Under the pieces are notes generated by a model. The model did no database searches, had not been told where the DNA came from, and saw only the letters and a program-made list of their open reading frames with translations. A stretch of DNA of 64,000 bases from Caulobacter sp. 602-1 (GTDB lineage: Bacteria > Pseudomonadota > Alphaproteobacteria > Caulobacterales > Caulobacteraceae): the NCBI RefSeq assembly GCF_003931565.1, contig NZ_RRYI01000002.1, positions 124,001 through 188,000 on the forward strand, written 5' to 3'. Every line of letters starts with the position of its first letter. Position 1 is the stretch's first letter. The position numbers and the translations under genes were made by a program. Positions 26,016 to 34,339 of this stretch are shown here, in pieces.

Positions 26016-26549
26016 ATGACGCGCAAGACTTATCGGGGGGCTCTGTTGGCGGCGCTGGCCTTGACGGTCGCTGTCCAGGGGCCGGCCCACGCCCAGATGA
26101 AGCCGCCCACGACGCCGGACGAGCCGGGCGGCCGTTGGGGCGAGGCCAAGAAGAAGGCCGTGGACATCGGGTCGCAGCCGGCCCGTGACGTCGGCATGTC
26201 CAAGCGCGAGATTCCGCCGATCCTGGAGAAGGCGTTCGACAATCCCTACAGCCTGCAGGGCCTGAAGACCTGCAAGGCGATCGCCGGCGAGATCACCCAG
26301 CTGAACGCGGTGCTGGGTCCCGACTATTCGGTGGGCAACGAATATACCGAGAACCGCGCCGGCAAGCTGGCCGAGGCCGGCGGCAAGACGATCATCAACA
26401 GCATCATCCCGTTCCGCGGCCTGGTCCGCGAAATGACCGGCGCGGCTCCGGCCGACCGCCACATGAACGCGGTGGTCGACGCGGGCCTCGCCCGGCGCGG
26501 CTTCCTGCGCGGCGTGCACCTGAGGCAGGGCTGCAAGACGCGGTTCTAG
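26016..26549 (+). CDS. secreted hypothetical protein
   Basis: A 177-residue protein with a clear signal peptide (MTRKTYRGALLAALALTVAVQGPAHA, probable cleavage after AHA). The mature part is basic with two Cys, in LKTCKAIAGE and near the C-terminus (GCKTRF). A conserved-looking central segment (INSIIPFRGLVREMTGA) follows. The ATG 26016 has GGAGGG about nine bases upstream. I do not recognise the family. It lies 94 bases after the RsaA-anchor-like gene on the same strand, so a link between the two is possible but unproven. Confidence 0.8.
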   Translation: MTRKTYRGALLAALALTVAVQGPAHAQMKPPTTPDEPGGRWGEAKKKAVDIGSQPARDVGMSKREIPPILEKAFDNPYSLQGLKTCKAIAGEITQLNAVLGPDYSVGNEYTENRAGKLAEAGGKTIINSIIPFRGLVREMTGAAPADRHMNAVVDAGLARRGFLRGVHLRQGCKTRF

Positions 26550-26554
26550 GAATT

Positions 26555-26581
26555 CCCCTTCTCCCTTGGCGGGAGAAGGGG
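26555..26581. terminator. perfect hairpin between convergent genes
   Basis: An 11-bp perfect stem (26555-26565 with 26571-26581) has a TTGGC loop. It lies between the secreted protein gene and the alcohol dehydrogenase gene. There is no T-run, so it may be a repeat element as much as a terminator. Confidence 0.5.
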
Positions 26582-26589
26582 ACCTTCGG

Positions 26590-27633
26590 CTACAGCGTGC
26601 TCATGTCGATCACGAAGCGGTAGCGCACGTCGCTCCTGGCCATGCGCTTGTAGGCCTCGTTGATCTGGTCGATCGCGATGACCTCGATGTCGGCGACGAT
26701 GTTCTTTTCGCCGCAGAAGTCGAGCATCTCCTGGGTTTCCTTGATCGAGCCGATCATCGAGCCGGCCAGGGTGCGGCGGCCGGGGATCAGGGCGAAGGCG
26801 TTCAGCGGCACGGGCTCTTCCGGCGCGCCGACCAGCACCATGGCGCCGTCGACCTTCAGGAGGTTCAGGTACGCCCCCCAGTCGATGCCGGCCGAGACCG
26901 TGCAGATCAGCAGGTCGAAGGTCCCGGCCAGGGTCTCGAAGGTCTTGGGATCGTTGGTCGCGTAGTAGTGCGACGCGCCCATCCTCAGGCCGTCGGCCTG
27001 CTTGGACAGGGTCTGGCTCAGCACCGTGACTTCGGCGCCCATGGCGTGGGCCAGCTTGACGCCCATGTGGCCAAGGCCGCCCATGCCCAGGATCGCGACC
27101 TTCTTGCCGGGACCGGCGTTCCAGTGGCGCAGGGGCGAATAGAGCGTGATCCCGGCGCACAGCAGCGGGGCGGCGGCGTCCAGCGGCAGGTTCTCCGGGA
27201 TCGACAGGACGTAGTCTTCCTTGACCACCATGTGGTCGGAATAGCCGCCATAGGTCGGGGTGTCCGACCCCGGCTCGAAGGCGCTGTAGGTCAGGACGAG
27301 GCCCGGCTGGTACTGCTCGCGGTCCAGGTCGCGGGCCTCCTTGCAGGTGACGCAGCTGTCGACGAAGCAGCCGACGCCGACATGGTCGCCTTCCTTGAAC
27401 CGCGTGACATTGGCGCCGACGGCGGTGACCACGCCGGCGACCTCGTGGCCGGGTACGATCGGATAGACGCTCTGGCCCCAGCCGTTGTCGACCATGTGGA
27501 TGTCGGAGTGGCAGACGCCGCAGTACTTGATCGAGATGACGACGTCGTCGGCGTTGGGCGCGCGACGTTCGAAGCTGAACGGCGCCAGGGGCGCGCCGGC
27601 GGCGGGCGCCGCATAGCCTTTAGCGGTGGCCAT
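26590..27633 (-). CDS. zinc-dependent NAD(P)H alcohol dehydrogenase (YahK/AdhA-like)
   Basis: A 347-residue medium-chain dehydrogenase, likely reducing aldehydes. Seen: catalytic zinc residues C38 (CGVCHSD) and H63-E64 (PGHE), a Cys in [11 protein letters not shown], and the cofactor loop [11 protein letters not shown]. The structural-zinc lobe is unusual: C94 and C97 are present, but the positions of the third and fourth Cys are Ala100 and Gln109. Start is the ATG 27631-27633 with AAGGA nine bases upstream; an open frame to 27729 is not supported. It is divergent from an AraC regulator, and a pair of direct repeats between them is a candidate operator. Its last bases face a hairpin. Confidence 0.92.
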   Translation of the reverse strand: MATAKGYAAPAAGAPLAPFSFERRAPNADDVVISIKYCGVCHSDIHMVDNGWGQSVYPIVPGHEVAGVVTAVGANVTRFKEGDHVGVGCFVDSCVTCKEARDLDREQYQPGLVLTYSAFEPGSDTPTYGGYSDHMVVKEDYVLSIPENLPLDAAAPLLCAGITLYSPLRHWNAGPGKKVAILGMGGLGHMGVKLAHAMGAEVTVLSQTLSKQADGLRMGASHYYATNDPKTFETLAGTFDLLICTVSAGIDWGAYLNLLKVDGAMVLVGAPEEPVPLNAFALIPGRRTLAGSMIGSIKETQEMLDFCGEKNIVADIEVIAIDQINEAYKRMARSDVRYRFVIDMSTL

Positions 27634-27719
27634 AGGAATGTGTCCTTGAGTTTGGGGACCGATCGGGGAGGATCGAACGACGGGAGGTTTGCCACGCGCC
27701 GGGACGGCGGCGTTATGCC

Positions 27720-27752
27720 GATCCTGCAAAGCTCATGCACGATCCCGCAAAA
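27720..27752. promoter_or_regulatory. candidate AraC operator: tandem direct repeats
   Basis: GATCCTGCAAA (27720-27730) and GATCCCGCAAA (27741-27751) repeat with a 21-base period, two helical turns. They lie in the 195-base gap between the alcohol dehydrogenase and AraC genes. AraC-family proteins commonly bind such direct half-sites. The assignment is inference. Confidence 0.5.
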
Positions 27753-27828
27753 TGCTGTGAGAGCGGTTTTCGCCTCGCGCGCGGCGGCGTAGAGGTTCGA
27801 TGGTCCGAAACCCCAGGAAACCAAGCCC

Positions 27829-28749
27829 TTGAGCGCGTCCGACAACGCCCCCGACAGCGCGGCCGTCTATGCCGAGATCGCCAGCCTGGTCGCCCGTTAC
27901 GCCAAGGACGACGGCCCGGAATCGGCGATCGACGGCCTCTATCTGACGCGTCGCTGCTCCCCCAGCGGCCGGCTGCACGTCGACCAGCGGCCGTCGTTCT
28001 GGCTAGTGGCCGGCGGGCGCAAGTGCCTGACCGTCGGCGACCAGGACCTGCACTACGGCGTCGGCGACTGCCTGCTGGTGGCTCTGGACCTGCCCGCCAC
28101 CGCGCGGATCCTCCAGGCCAGCGACGCCGAGCCGCACCTGTGCGTCGGCGTGGCGATCAATCCGGCCCGCCTGGCCGAGCTGATCGGCCGCCTGCCCGAG
28201 CAGGCCTCGGCCACCCCCAGCGGCGTGCGCGGCGTGGCGGTGAACCCCGCCTCGCCGGAGCTGCTGGACGCCACCCTGCGGCTGCTGAGGCTGCTGGAGC
28301 GTCCGGGGGACGTGGCGGCTATGGCCCCGCTGATCGAGCAGGAGATCCTCTACCGCCTGCTGAGCGGTCCGCAGGGGGCGCGCCTGATGCACATCGCCAT
28401 GGCCGAGGGCCAGGGCCAGCGGGTCGCCCGCGCCGTCGCCTGGCTGCGCGAGCATTTCGCCGAGACCTTGCGGATCGAACTCCTGGCCGAGCACGTGGGC
28501 ATGAGCGAGAGCTCGTTGCACCATCACTTCAAGGCCGTCACCAACATGACGCCGATGCAGTACCAGAAGCAGCTGCGGCTCTACGAGGCTCGCCGCCTGA
28601 TGCTGGTCGAGGGCCTGGACGTCGGCGCGGCCGGCTTCTCGGTCGGCTACCAGAGCCCCTCGCAGTTCAGCCGCGAATACCGCCGTCTCTACGGCCTGCC
28701 GCCGGCGCGTGACGTCGAGGCCCTGCGCGCGCCGATCGCGGCGGAGTAG
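27829..28749 (+). CDS. AraC-family regulator (YqhC-like)
   Basis: A 306-residue regulator from the TTG at 27829 (CAGGA about ten bases upstream). The N-terminal half resembles the AraC_N domain of the YqhC type (HVDQRPSFWLVAGGRKCLTVGDQ, VGDCLLVALDLP). The C-terminal half has two helix-turn-helix units (LRIELLAEHVGMSESSLHHHFKAVT and GAAGFSVGYQSPSQFSREYRR). In E. coli, YqhC activates the alcohol dehydrogenase gene yqhD in response to aldehydes. The divergent dehydrogenase here makes the same job likely. The TTG start is the only good one near the family N-terminus. Confidence 0.9.
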   Translation: MSASDNAPDSAAVYAEIASLVARYAKDDGPESAIDGLYLTRRCSPSGRLHVDQRPSFWLVAGGRKCLTVGDQDLHYGVGDCLLVALDLPATARILQASDAEPHLCVGVAINPARLAELIGRLPEQASATPSGVRGVAVNPASPELLDATLRLLRLLERPGDVAAMAPLIEQEILYRLLSGPQGARLMHIAMAEGQGQRVARAVAWLREHFAETLRIELLAEHVGMSESSLHHHFKAVTNMTPMQYQKQLRLYEARRLMLVEGLDVGAAGFSVGYQSPSQFSREYRRLYGLPPARDVEALRAPIAAE

Positions 28750-28803
28750 GGCTTGACGCGGACCGTCGATACCTCAACCTTAGGTCGGGATGGAGGGGGC
28801 TTC

Positions 28804-29499
28804 ATGCGGTCGATGATCAAGGCGCTGGCGCTCTGCGCGCTGGCTTGGCCGACACTCGGCGTCGCGCGGCAGGTCCCTATCCCCTATGAGATCCAGGAAA
28901 CGCTCAACGATGCATACTACACGGCCCTGACGCCGGCCGAGAAACGCCAGGCCCAGCTCTACGCCGAGCAAAGCAAGCCGCTCGTCATGAGGATCATGGC
29001 GGAGGAAGCGGCTGTCGGGCGCGAGATGCTCGCGCTGAATCTCTCGGAGCTGCTGACGCCCGCTTTCCGCAAGCGCGACAGGGACGGCGCCCTAACGCGC
29101 GCGCGCCTGGACCAGGGCCGAGCGCTGGTCCAGCGCGGTGAGCGCCTGCGCGCCCAGCACGATGCCGAGGGCCTCGACGGGGTGGCCAGGAGCGGGATGT
29201 CCCCCAAGCTCAAGGCGCACTATCGCGCAGTCTTCGAGAGGACGGTGGCCGAGCTGCGACCCAAGCGGGCGCGGCTGAGCGCCATCTCGCTGGAGACGTT
29301 CGACACGATAGAGCAGTGCTCACGTCTGCTAGGGACGGCCGAGTGGGACATTCAAGGCGGCCAGTACGCCTTCAGCTCCGAGCTAGATTTGCAAACCTTC
29401 TCGCAGCATCTGCAGCGGCTGGACGCGTTGCAGCGGGAGGGGAACATGATTCTGGCCTTGCTGGCGCGCCGTCGAACCGAGGCTATGAGTAGGTTCTAG
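28804..29499 (+). CDS. secreted hypothetical protein
   Basis: A 231-residue protein starting at the ATG 28804 (GGAGGGGG about seven bases before it). The N-terminus MRSMIKALALCALAWPTLGVA is a signal peptide. The rest is charged and alpha-helical, with one Cys in IEQCSRLL and no motif I recognise. A DUF-type periplasmic helical protein is likely. It follows the AraC gene by 54 bases, possibly on the same transcript. Confidence 0.75.
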   Translation: MRSMIKALALCALAWPTLGVARQVPIPYEIQETLNDAYYTALTPAEKRQAQLYAEQSKPLVMRIMAEEAAVGREMLALNLSELLTPAFRKRDRDGALTRARLDQGRALVQRGERLRAQHDAEGLDGVARSGMSPKLKAHYRAVFERTVAELRPKRARLSAISLETFDTIEQCSRLLGTAEWDIQGGQYAFSSELDLQTFSQHLQRLDALQREGNMILALLARRRTEAMSRF

Positions 29500-29563
29500 T
29501 CGCCGCCTTGCTTCCGGCCCGACTTCGCGCTCACATGCCCGCGTGTGATTTTGGGGGCGGGTT

Positions 29564-30319
29564 TTGACGGAAGCCTTGATCGTTCGCGGCTTGAACAAGA
29601 CGTTCGCCAAGCCCGCCGTGTCCGACCTCGACCTGACGGTCCACGCTGGCGAGCTCTATGCGCTGCTGGGTCCCAACGGGGCCGGCAAGACCACCACCTT
29701 GCGGATGGTGGCGGGCCTGACCCAGCCCGACAGCGGCGACGTGGCGATCTTCGGGGTCGACGCCCGCAAGGATCCGGCCGCAGCCAAGGCCCTGCTGGCC
29801 TGGGCCCCCGACGAGGCGATGATCTACGACAAGCTCAGCCCGCTTGAATATCTGGAGTTCGTCGCCGGCCTCTGGAACATCGAGCCGCGCGCGGCCAAGG
29901 CCAGGGCCGAGAACCTGCTCGAAACCCTGGGCCTGACCAGCGAGGCGCGGCGGCGGTGCGAGGGCTTCTCGCGCGGCATGAAGCAGAAGGTCGCCCTGGC
30001 CGGGGCGCTGATCCACGATCCGAAGCTGCTGATCCTGGACGAACCGCTGACCGGCCTGGACGCGGCCGCCGCGCGCCTGGTCAAGGACATGCTGCGGGCG
30101 CGCGTCGACGCCGGCGCCACGGTGATCCTGACCACCCACATTCTCGAAGTCGCCGAACGCATGGCCGACCGCATCGGCATCATCGCCGGCGGCCGCCTGC
30201 TGGCCGAGGGCACGCTGGACGAGCTGCGCGGCAAGGCCGGCGAGGCCAGCGGCCGGACGCTGGAGGACGTGTTCCTGCAGTTGACCTCAGAGGCCGTCCC
30301 TCAAGGCGTCGTCGCGTGA
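29564..30319 (+). CDS. ABC transporter ATP-binding protein
   Basis: A 251-residue ATPase subunit. Seen: Walker A LLGPNGAGKTTTLRM, the signature FSRGMKQKVALAG (a diverged LSGGQ), Walker B LLILDEPLTGLD and the switch His in LTTHILE. It starts at a TTG with GGGGG upstream. The gene overlaps the next by four bases (GTGA), so the two are translationally coupled. Together they resemble the ABC-2-like exporters whose ATPase has this short form. The substrate is unknown. Confidence 0.93.
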   Translation: MTEALIVRGLNKTFAKPAVSDLDLTVHAGELYALLGPNGAGKTTTLRMVAGLTQPDSGDVAIFGVDARKDPAAAKALLAWAPDEAMIYDKLSPLEYLEFVAGLWNIEPRAAKARAENLLETLGLTSEARRRCEGFSRGMKQKVALAGALIHDPKLLILDEPLTGLDAAAARLVKDMLRARVDAGATVILTTHILEVAERMADRIGIIAGGRLLAEGTLDELRGKAGEASGRTLEDVFLQLTSEAVPQGVVA

Positions 30320-31866
30320 GCCTGCCGTTCAAGCCGGCCAGCACGGCGTGGCTGCTGGCCCACGAGCTGCGCCTGGCCTGGCGCGGCTTTCTGGCGGGGC
30401 GCAAGGGGCGGGGACCCGGGGCGCTGATCGCCTTCGTGATCCTGGGCGGCCTGATCGTGTTCGGCGGCGTGGCCATGGGCCTGGCCCTGCGCGGCCAGCA
30501 GGTTCCGGTGGTTCCGCTGGCGGTGGTCATCGTCGACCTGGCGCTGGCGGTGATCCTGACCCTGATGCTGTCCAGCACCCTGGCGGCCTCGGCGGACGCC
30601 CTCTATGAGCGCGGCGATCTCGATCTGCTGTTCTCCTCGCCGCTGGCCCCGCGCAAGGTGCTGTTCGTCCGGGCCCTGGGCCTGGCGGTCAATGCCGGGC
30701 TCTGGTTCATGGTCCCGGCGGTGCTGCTGCTGACGCCCTCGATCGTGCTGGGCCATCCGGCCTGGCTGGGCGTGTTCGTGGTGCTGGCCGCCGCCGCCCT
30801 GGGAGCATCCGGGATTGGCCTGCTGCTGGCCATGGCGCTGTTCGCCGTGATCGGTCCGCGCCGCACGCGCACCGTGGCCCAGGTGATGGCGGCCCTGATC
30901 GGCGCGGCCTTCTTCCTGGCCAGCCAGTACCGCAACCTGATGGGCCAGAAGGCCAGCGAGAGCCTGTTCGCCCGTATCGCCATGGACGCGCGCGAGGGCC
31001 GTATCCAGCCGCCGCCCTTCGCCGACCTGCCGCTGCGCGCGGCCCTGGGCGAGCCGATCCCGCTGCTGATCCTGGTCGCGCTGGGCGCGGGGATCTTCCT
31101 GTTCGCCGCCCAGACCCTGGGGCGGCGCTTCGCCGACGCGGCCGCCGCCACCCAGGGCGCCGAGACCCGCAAGGGCGCGAGGGGGCCGACCCGCCCGTTC
31201 GCCGCCGGGCCGTTCCAGGCCACGGTGCGCAAGGAGCTGCGCCTGATCAGCCGCGACGCCGCCCTTCTGTCCCAGGTGCTGCTGCGGGTGCTGTACATGC
31301 TGCCGCTCGCCCTGGTGCTGGCCCGCGGCGCCGCGCACATGCCGGTCTGGGCCCTGGCCGGACCGGCCGCCGCCGTCACCTTCCTGGCCGGACAGGTGGC
31401 CGGGAGTCTCGTCTGGATCACCGTCTCGGCCGAGGACACGCCCGATCTGCTGGCCATCGCCCCGGCCCCGATGGGCGTTCTGCGCCAGGCCAAGCTGACC
31501 GCCGCCCTGCTGCCGGTGGCCGTGCTGCTGGCCATCCCGATCGCCGTCCTGGCCTGGTACGCGCCGCTGGCCGGGCTGTGGACCGCGATCGGCGCGGGGC
31601 TGTCGGCCTGGACCGCGGGCCTGATCGGCGTCTGGTATCAGAAGCCCGGCAAGCGCGCCGACTTCCGGCGCCGGCGCGGCGGTTCGGTGCTGGCGACCTT
31701 CGCCGAGCTGTTCATCGCCGCCCTGATCGGGGTGGCCACGGCGCTGGCGGTGGCGGGCTGGCTGGTCTGGGCGGTTCTGCCGCTGATCGTGGCCGGGGCG
31801 CTGATGATGGCGCTGCGAAGGACGGACGAGCAGATCTCGGCGGCGTTGCGCGCGGCGTCGGCCTAG
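30316..31866 (+). CDS. ABC transporter permease, exporter type
   Basis: A 516-residue membrane protein starting at the GTG 30316, which overlaps the stop of the ATPase gene. About twelve hydrophobic segments are seen, in two groups separated by a polar stretch (FADAAAATQGAETRKGARGP). The N-terminus FKPASTAWLLAHELRLAWRGF carries the Glu-Leu-Arg motif common before the first helix of ABC-2-type permeases. It would form the channel for the adjacent ATPase. No substrate gene is adjacent. Confidence 0.88.
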   Translation: MSLPFKPASTAWLLAHELRLAWRGFLAGRKGRGPGALIAFVILGGLIVFGGVAMGLALRGQQVPVVPLAVVIVDLALAVILTLMLSSTLAASADALYERGDLDLLFSSPLAPRKVLFVRALGLAVNAGLWFMVPAVLLLTPSIVLGHPAWLGVFVVLAAAALGASGIGLLLAMALFAVIGPRRTRTVAQVMAALIGAAFFLASQYRNLMGQKASESLFARIAMDAREGRIQPPPFADLPLRAALGEPIPLLILVALGAGIFLFAAQTLGRRFADAAAATQGAETRKGARGPTRPFAAGPFQATVRKELRLISRDAALLSQVLLRVLYMLPLALVLARGAAHMPVWALAGPAAAVTFLAGQVAGSLVWITVSAEDTPDLLAIAPAPMGVLRQAKLTAALLPVAVLLAIPIAVLAWYAPLAGLWTAIGAGLSAWTAGLIGVWYQKPGKRADFRRRRGGSVLATFAELFIAALIGVATALAVAGWLVWAVLPLIVAGALMMALRRTDEQISAALRAASA

Positions 31867-31921
31867 CGCGTTAGGTTAAGTTAAACCGCTCGAGCGCGCT
31901 CCAAGTCCATGAATTAGAGCC

Positions 31922-34186
31922 TCAAGCCTCCGTGAGGGCTCGGATCCGGCACACCACCCCGTCCGGGTGAAAGTCGATCGCCGCCGAACCCGACAGTTCC
32001 GCCGCCAGGCCGCGCTCGATCAGACGTGAGCCGAAGCCCCGCTCGGTGGGCGGGGCGACAGGCGGGCCGCCTGTTTCGGTCCAGGTCAGGTCCACCCGCG
32101 CCGCGCCGGGATCGGGAGCCAGCGCCCATGAGACATGGACCCGGCCCACCGGCGTCGACAGCGCCCCGTACTTCATCGCGTTCGTGGCCAGTTCGTGCAG
32201 GGCCATCGACAGCGATAGGGCGCTCTTGGGCGAAAGGCGGATCGATGGCCCACTGAGGTCGAACCGGCCGGGGCCGCCGTGCAACGCCGCCACCCGGGCG
32301 GTGACGTCGTGCAGTTCGGCCCCCTCCCAGTTCTCGCGGGTCAGCAGGTCGTGGGCCTCGGCCAGGGCCACGATGCGGCTGGAGAAGGCCTCCTGCGCCT
32401 GGTCCAGCGGGCGCTGGCCGTTGAAGCTCTGGGTGGCGATGGCCTGGATGGTGGCCAGGCTGTTCTTCACCCGGTGGTTCAGCTCGTTGACCAGCAGGCG
32501 CAGGTGCAGCTCCGCGCGCTTGCGGTCGGTGACATTGACCACGGCCCCGACGAAACGGCGGGACTTGCCGTCGTCGCCGAAGAACACCTTGCCCTTGACG
32601 CTCAGCCATCGCTCGACATGGTCGTCGCGCCCGATCGCGCGATACTCGATGGCGTAGTCCGCGCGGACATTCGGGTCGATAGCCCGCTCCGTCGCCTCTC
32701 GCACCTGGGGCTCATCGGCCGGATGGATCAGGGCGTAGGCCGTCTCGAGGTCGACCGGCTCGCCCGGCTGGAGGCCGAACAGCTGATAGCAGCGATCCGA
32801 CCAGGTCAGGTCGCCGGTGTCGAGGTCCAGCTGCCAGGTGCCGACATCGGCGGCGTCCATGGCCAGGCGCAGGGTCTGTTCCTGACGCAGCAGGCGGTCG
32901 ACCGCTTCCCGGCGCTCGGTGACGTCCGACGCGACGCCGACGAAGCGCACGCACTGGCCGCCGTCGAAGAAGGCCCGGCCGAAGACCTCGACCCAGCGCA
33001 GGGCGCCGTCGCCGCCGCGGCGGATGCGATATTCGAGATTGATCGCGCCGTCGCCGGAGGGATCCATGGCGGCGGCCACGGCCGCGCGCACTCGGGACAG
33101 ATCGTCCGGATGCAGCAGGCGCTCGAAGGCCTCCTGCGTGGGCTTCTCGTCGGGCGACAGGCCGAAGATCGAGCGGGCGCGGGCGTCCCAGAAGCGCTGG
33201 CCGATATGGGGCTTGTGGTCCCAGCGACCCATGCCGGCGGCCTGGGCGGCGAGGTCGAGGTCGATGCGCGCCGCCGCCAGTTCGGCCTCGACCTGCTTGC
33301 GTTCGGTGATGTCGACGACGACGCCGGTGTTGCGGGCCGGCTGCCCATCCTCGTCCAGATAGGCCCGGCCGCGCGTATAGACCCAGCGGATCGAGCCGTC
33401 GGCCTGCACCAGGCGATACTCGTGCGAGAAGTCGCCGCCCTCCTGGGTCGCTTTCAAGGCGCTGTCGCGGACGCGTTCGCGGTCGTCGGGATGAACGGCG
33501 GGCGTATAGCTCTGCACCGGCAGGCCGGCCGCGGCGAATTCGGGCGAGACGTTGTGCAGCTCGGCGTAGCGGGCGTCGGCATAGACCTTGTTGGCCTTGA
33601 TGTCCCACTCCCAGGCTCCGACCACCCCGGACGCGTCGCGCGCCATCTCGTAGCGCTCCTGGGTGGTCTTCAGGGTCTTCTGGTCGGCCACCGACTGCGA
33701 GACCTCGACCGCGGTGACCAGCACCCCGCCGACGCCGTTCGGCGCGCTGGCGTCCGGGACGGGGCTGTAGCTGATGGTGAAGTAGCCGGTCTCCTGGGCT
33801 CCGCCGCGGGTCACCTTCAGGGGCAGCTTCTCGAACGCGAAGCCGCCGCTGGTTCCGTTCAGGATGTCCTCGTGGAAGGCGCGGATCGAGGCCTGGAAGT
33901 CGGGCGAGGTCTGGTCCAGCCGCGCGCCCAGCGCTTCGGGGTGTCGCTCGTGCAGGGCGGGCGTATAGGCGTCGTTGTAGATCAGGACCAGCTCCGGACC
34001 CCAGCGCAGGGCCATCGGGAAGTTGGTGGCCAGGATCATGTCCACGGCCAGGCGCAGGCTGGGCGACCAGGCGTCGCGCGGGCCGACGGGCGTCTGGGAC
34101 CAGTCGAACGCCCGCACGCGCTCGGCCATTTCGCCGCCGGCGATCCTGCTCAGTACAGGCGCGGCGCGTGGCCTGCCCTCGCCCAT
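31922..34186 (-). CDS. PAS-domain HWE-family sensor histidine kinase
   Basis: A 754-residue soluble kinase. An N-terminal sensor domain (residues ~25-165; WGPELVLIYNDAY) is followed by three PAS/PAC units, each ending in a DITERK-like motif (VVVDITERKQ, VASDVTERRE, VVNVTDRKR). The C-terminal kinase core has the phospho-acceptor His in ELNHRVKNSLATIQAIA and the HWE-type ATP site HELATNAMKYGALS, then RGFGSRLIERG. There is no membrane segment and no obvious LOV or haem motif, so the signal is unknown. No response regulator lies next to it. The ATG has GGGGGA about six bases upstream. Confidence 0.93.
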   Translation of the reverse strand: MGEGRPRAAPVLSRIAGGEMAERVRAFDWSQTPVGPRDAWSPSLRLAVDMILATNFPMALRWGPELVLIYNDAYTPALHERHPEALGARLDQTSPDFQASIRAFHEDILNGTSGGFAFEKLPLKVTRGGAQETGYFTISYSPVPDASAPNGVGGVLVTAVEVSQSVADQKTLKTTQERYEMARDASGVVGAWEWDIKANKVYADARYAELHNVSPEFAAAGLPVQSYTPAVHPDDRERVRDSALKATQEGGDFSHEYRLVQADGSIRWVYTRGRAYLDEDGQPARNTGVVVDITERKQVEAELAAARIDLDLAAQAAGMGRWDHKPHIGQRFWDARARSIFGLSPDEKPTQEAFERLLHPDDLSRVRAAVAAAMDPSGDGAINLEYRIRRGGDGALRWVEVFGRAFFDGGQCVRFVGVASDVTERREAVDRLLRQEQTLRLAMDAADVGTWQLDLDTGDLTWSDRCYQLFGLQPGEPVDLETAYALIHPADEPQVREATERAIDPNVRADYAIEYRAIGRDDHVERWLSVKGKVFFGDDGKSRRFVGAVVNVTDRKRAELHLRLLVNELNHRVKNSLATIQAIATQSFNGQRPLDQAQEAFSSRIVALAEAHDLLTRENWEGAELHDVTARVAALHGGPGRFDLSGPSIRLSPKSALSLSMALHELATNAMKYGALSTPVGRVHVSWALAPDPGAARVDLTWTETGGPPVAPPTERGFGSRLIERGLAAELSGSAAIDFHPDGVVCRIRALTEA

Positions 34187-34284
34187 GTGTGGTCCCCCAT
34201 CCGATCAGACGACCGGCCCTGAACAAGGTGAACCCATAGTCCCCCCGGATTCAAGCGGGGCCTTGGTGAACGCACGCACGAAAA

Positions 34285-34315
34285 CGCCCGGAGAACGCGA
34301 ATGGTTCTCCGGGCG
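34285..34315 (-). terminator. rho-independent terminator after the rhlE-like gene
   Basis: A perfect 12-bp stem (34285-34296 with 34304-34315) has a 7-base loop. On the minus strand it is followed by TTTT. It lies 25 bases past the helicase stop codon. Confidence 0.85.
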
Positions 34316-34339
34316 CAACTGGTTGTTCGAAATGGAGGA

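Noticed and set aside
31866..31921. GTTAGGTTAAGTTAAACC sequence between convergent genes as a CtrA site or terminator
   Set aside because: The TTAA spacing does not fit the CtrA consensus and no stable stem with a T-run forms.
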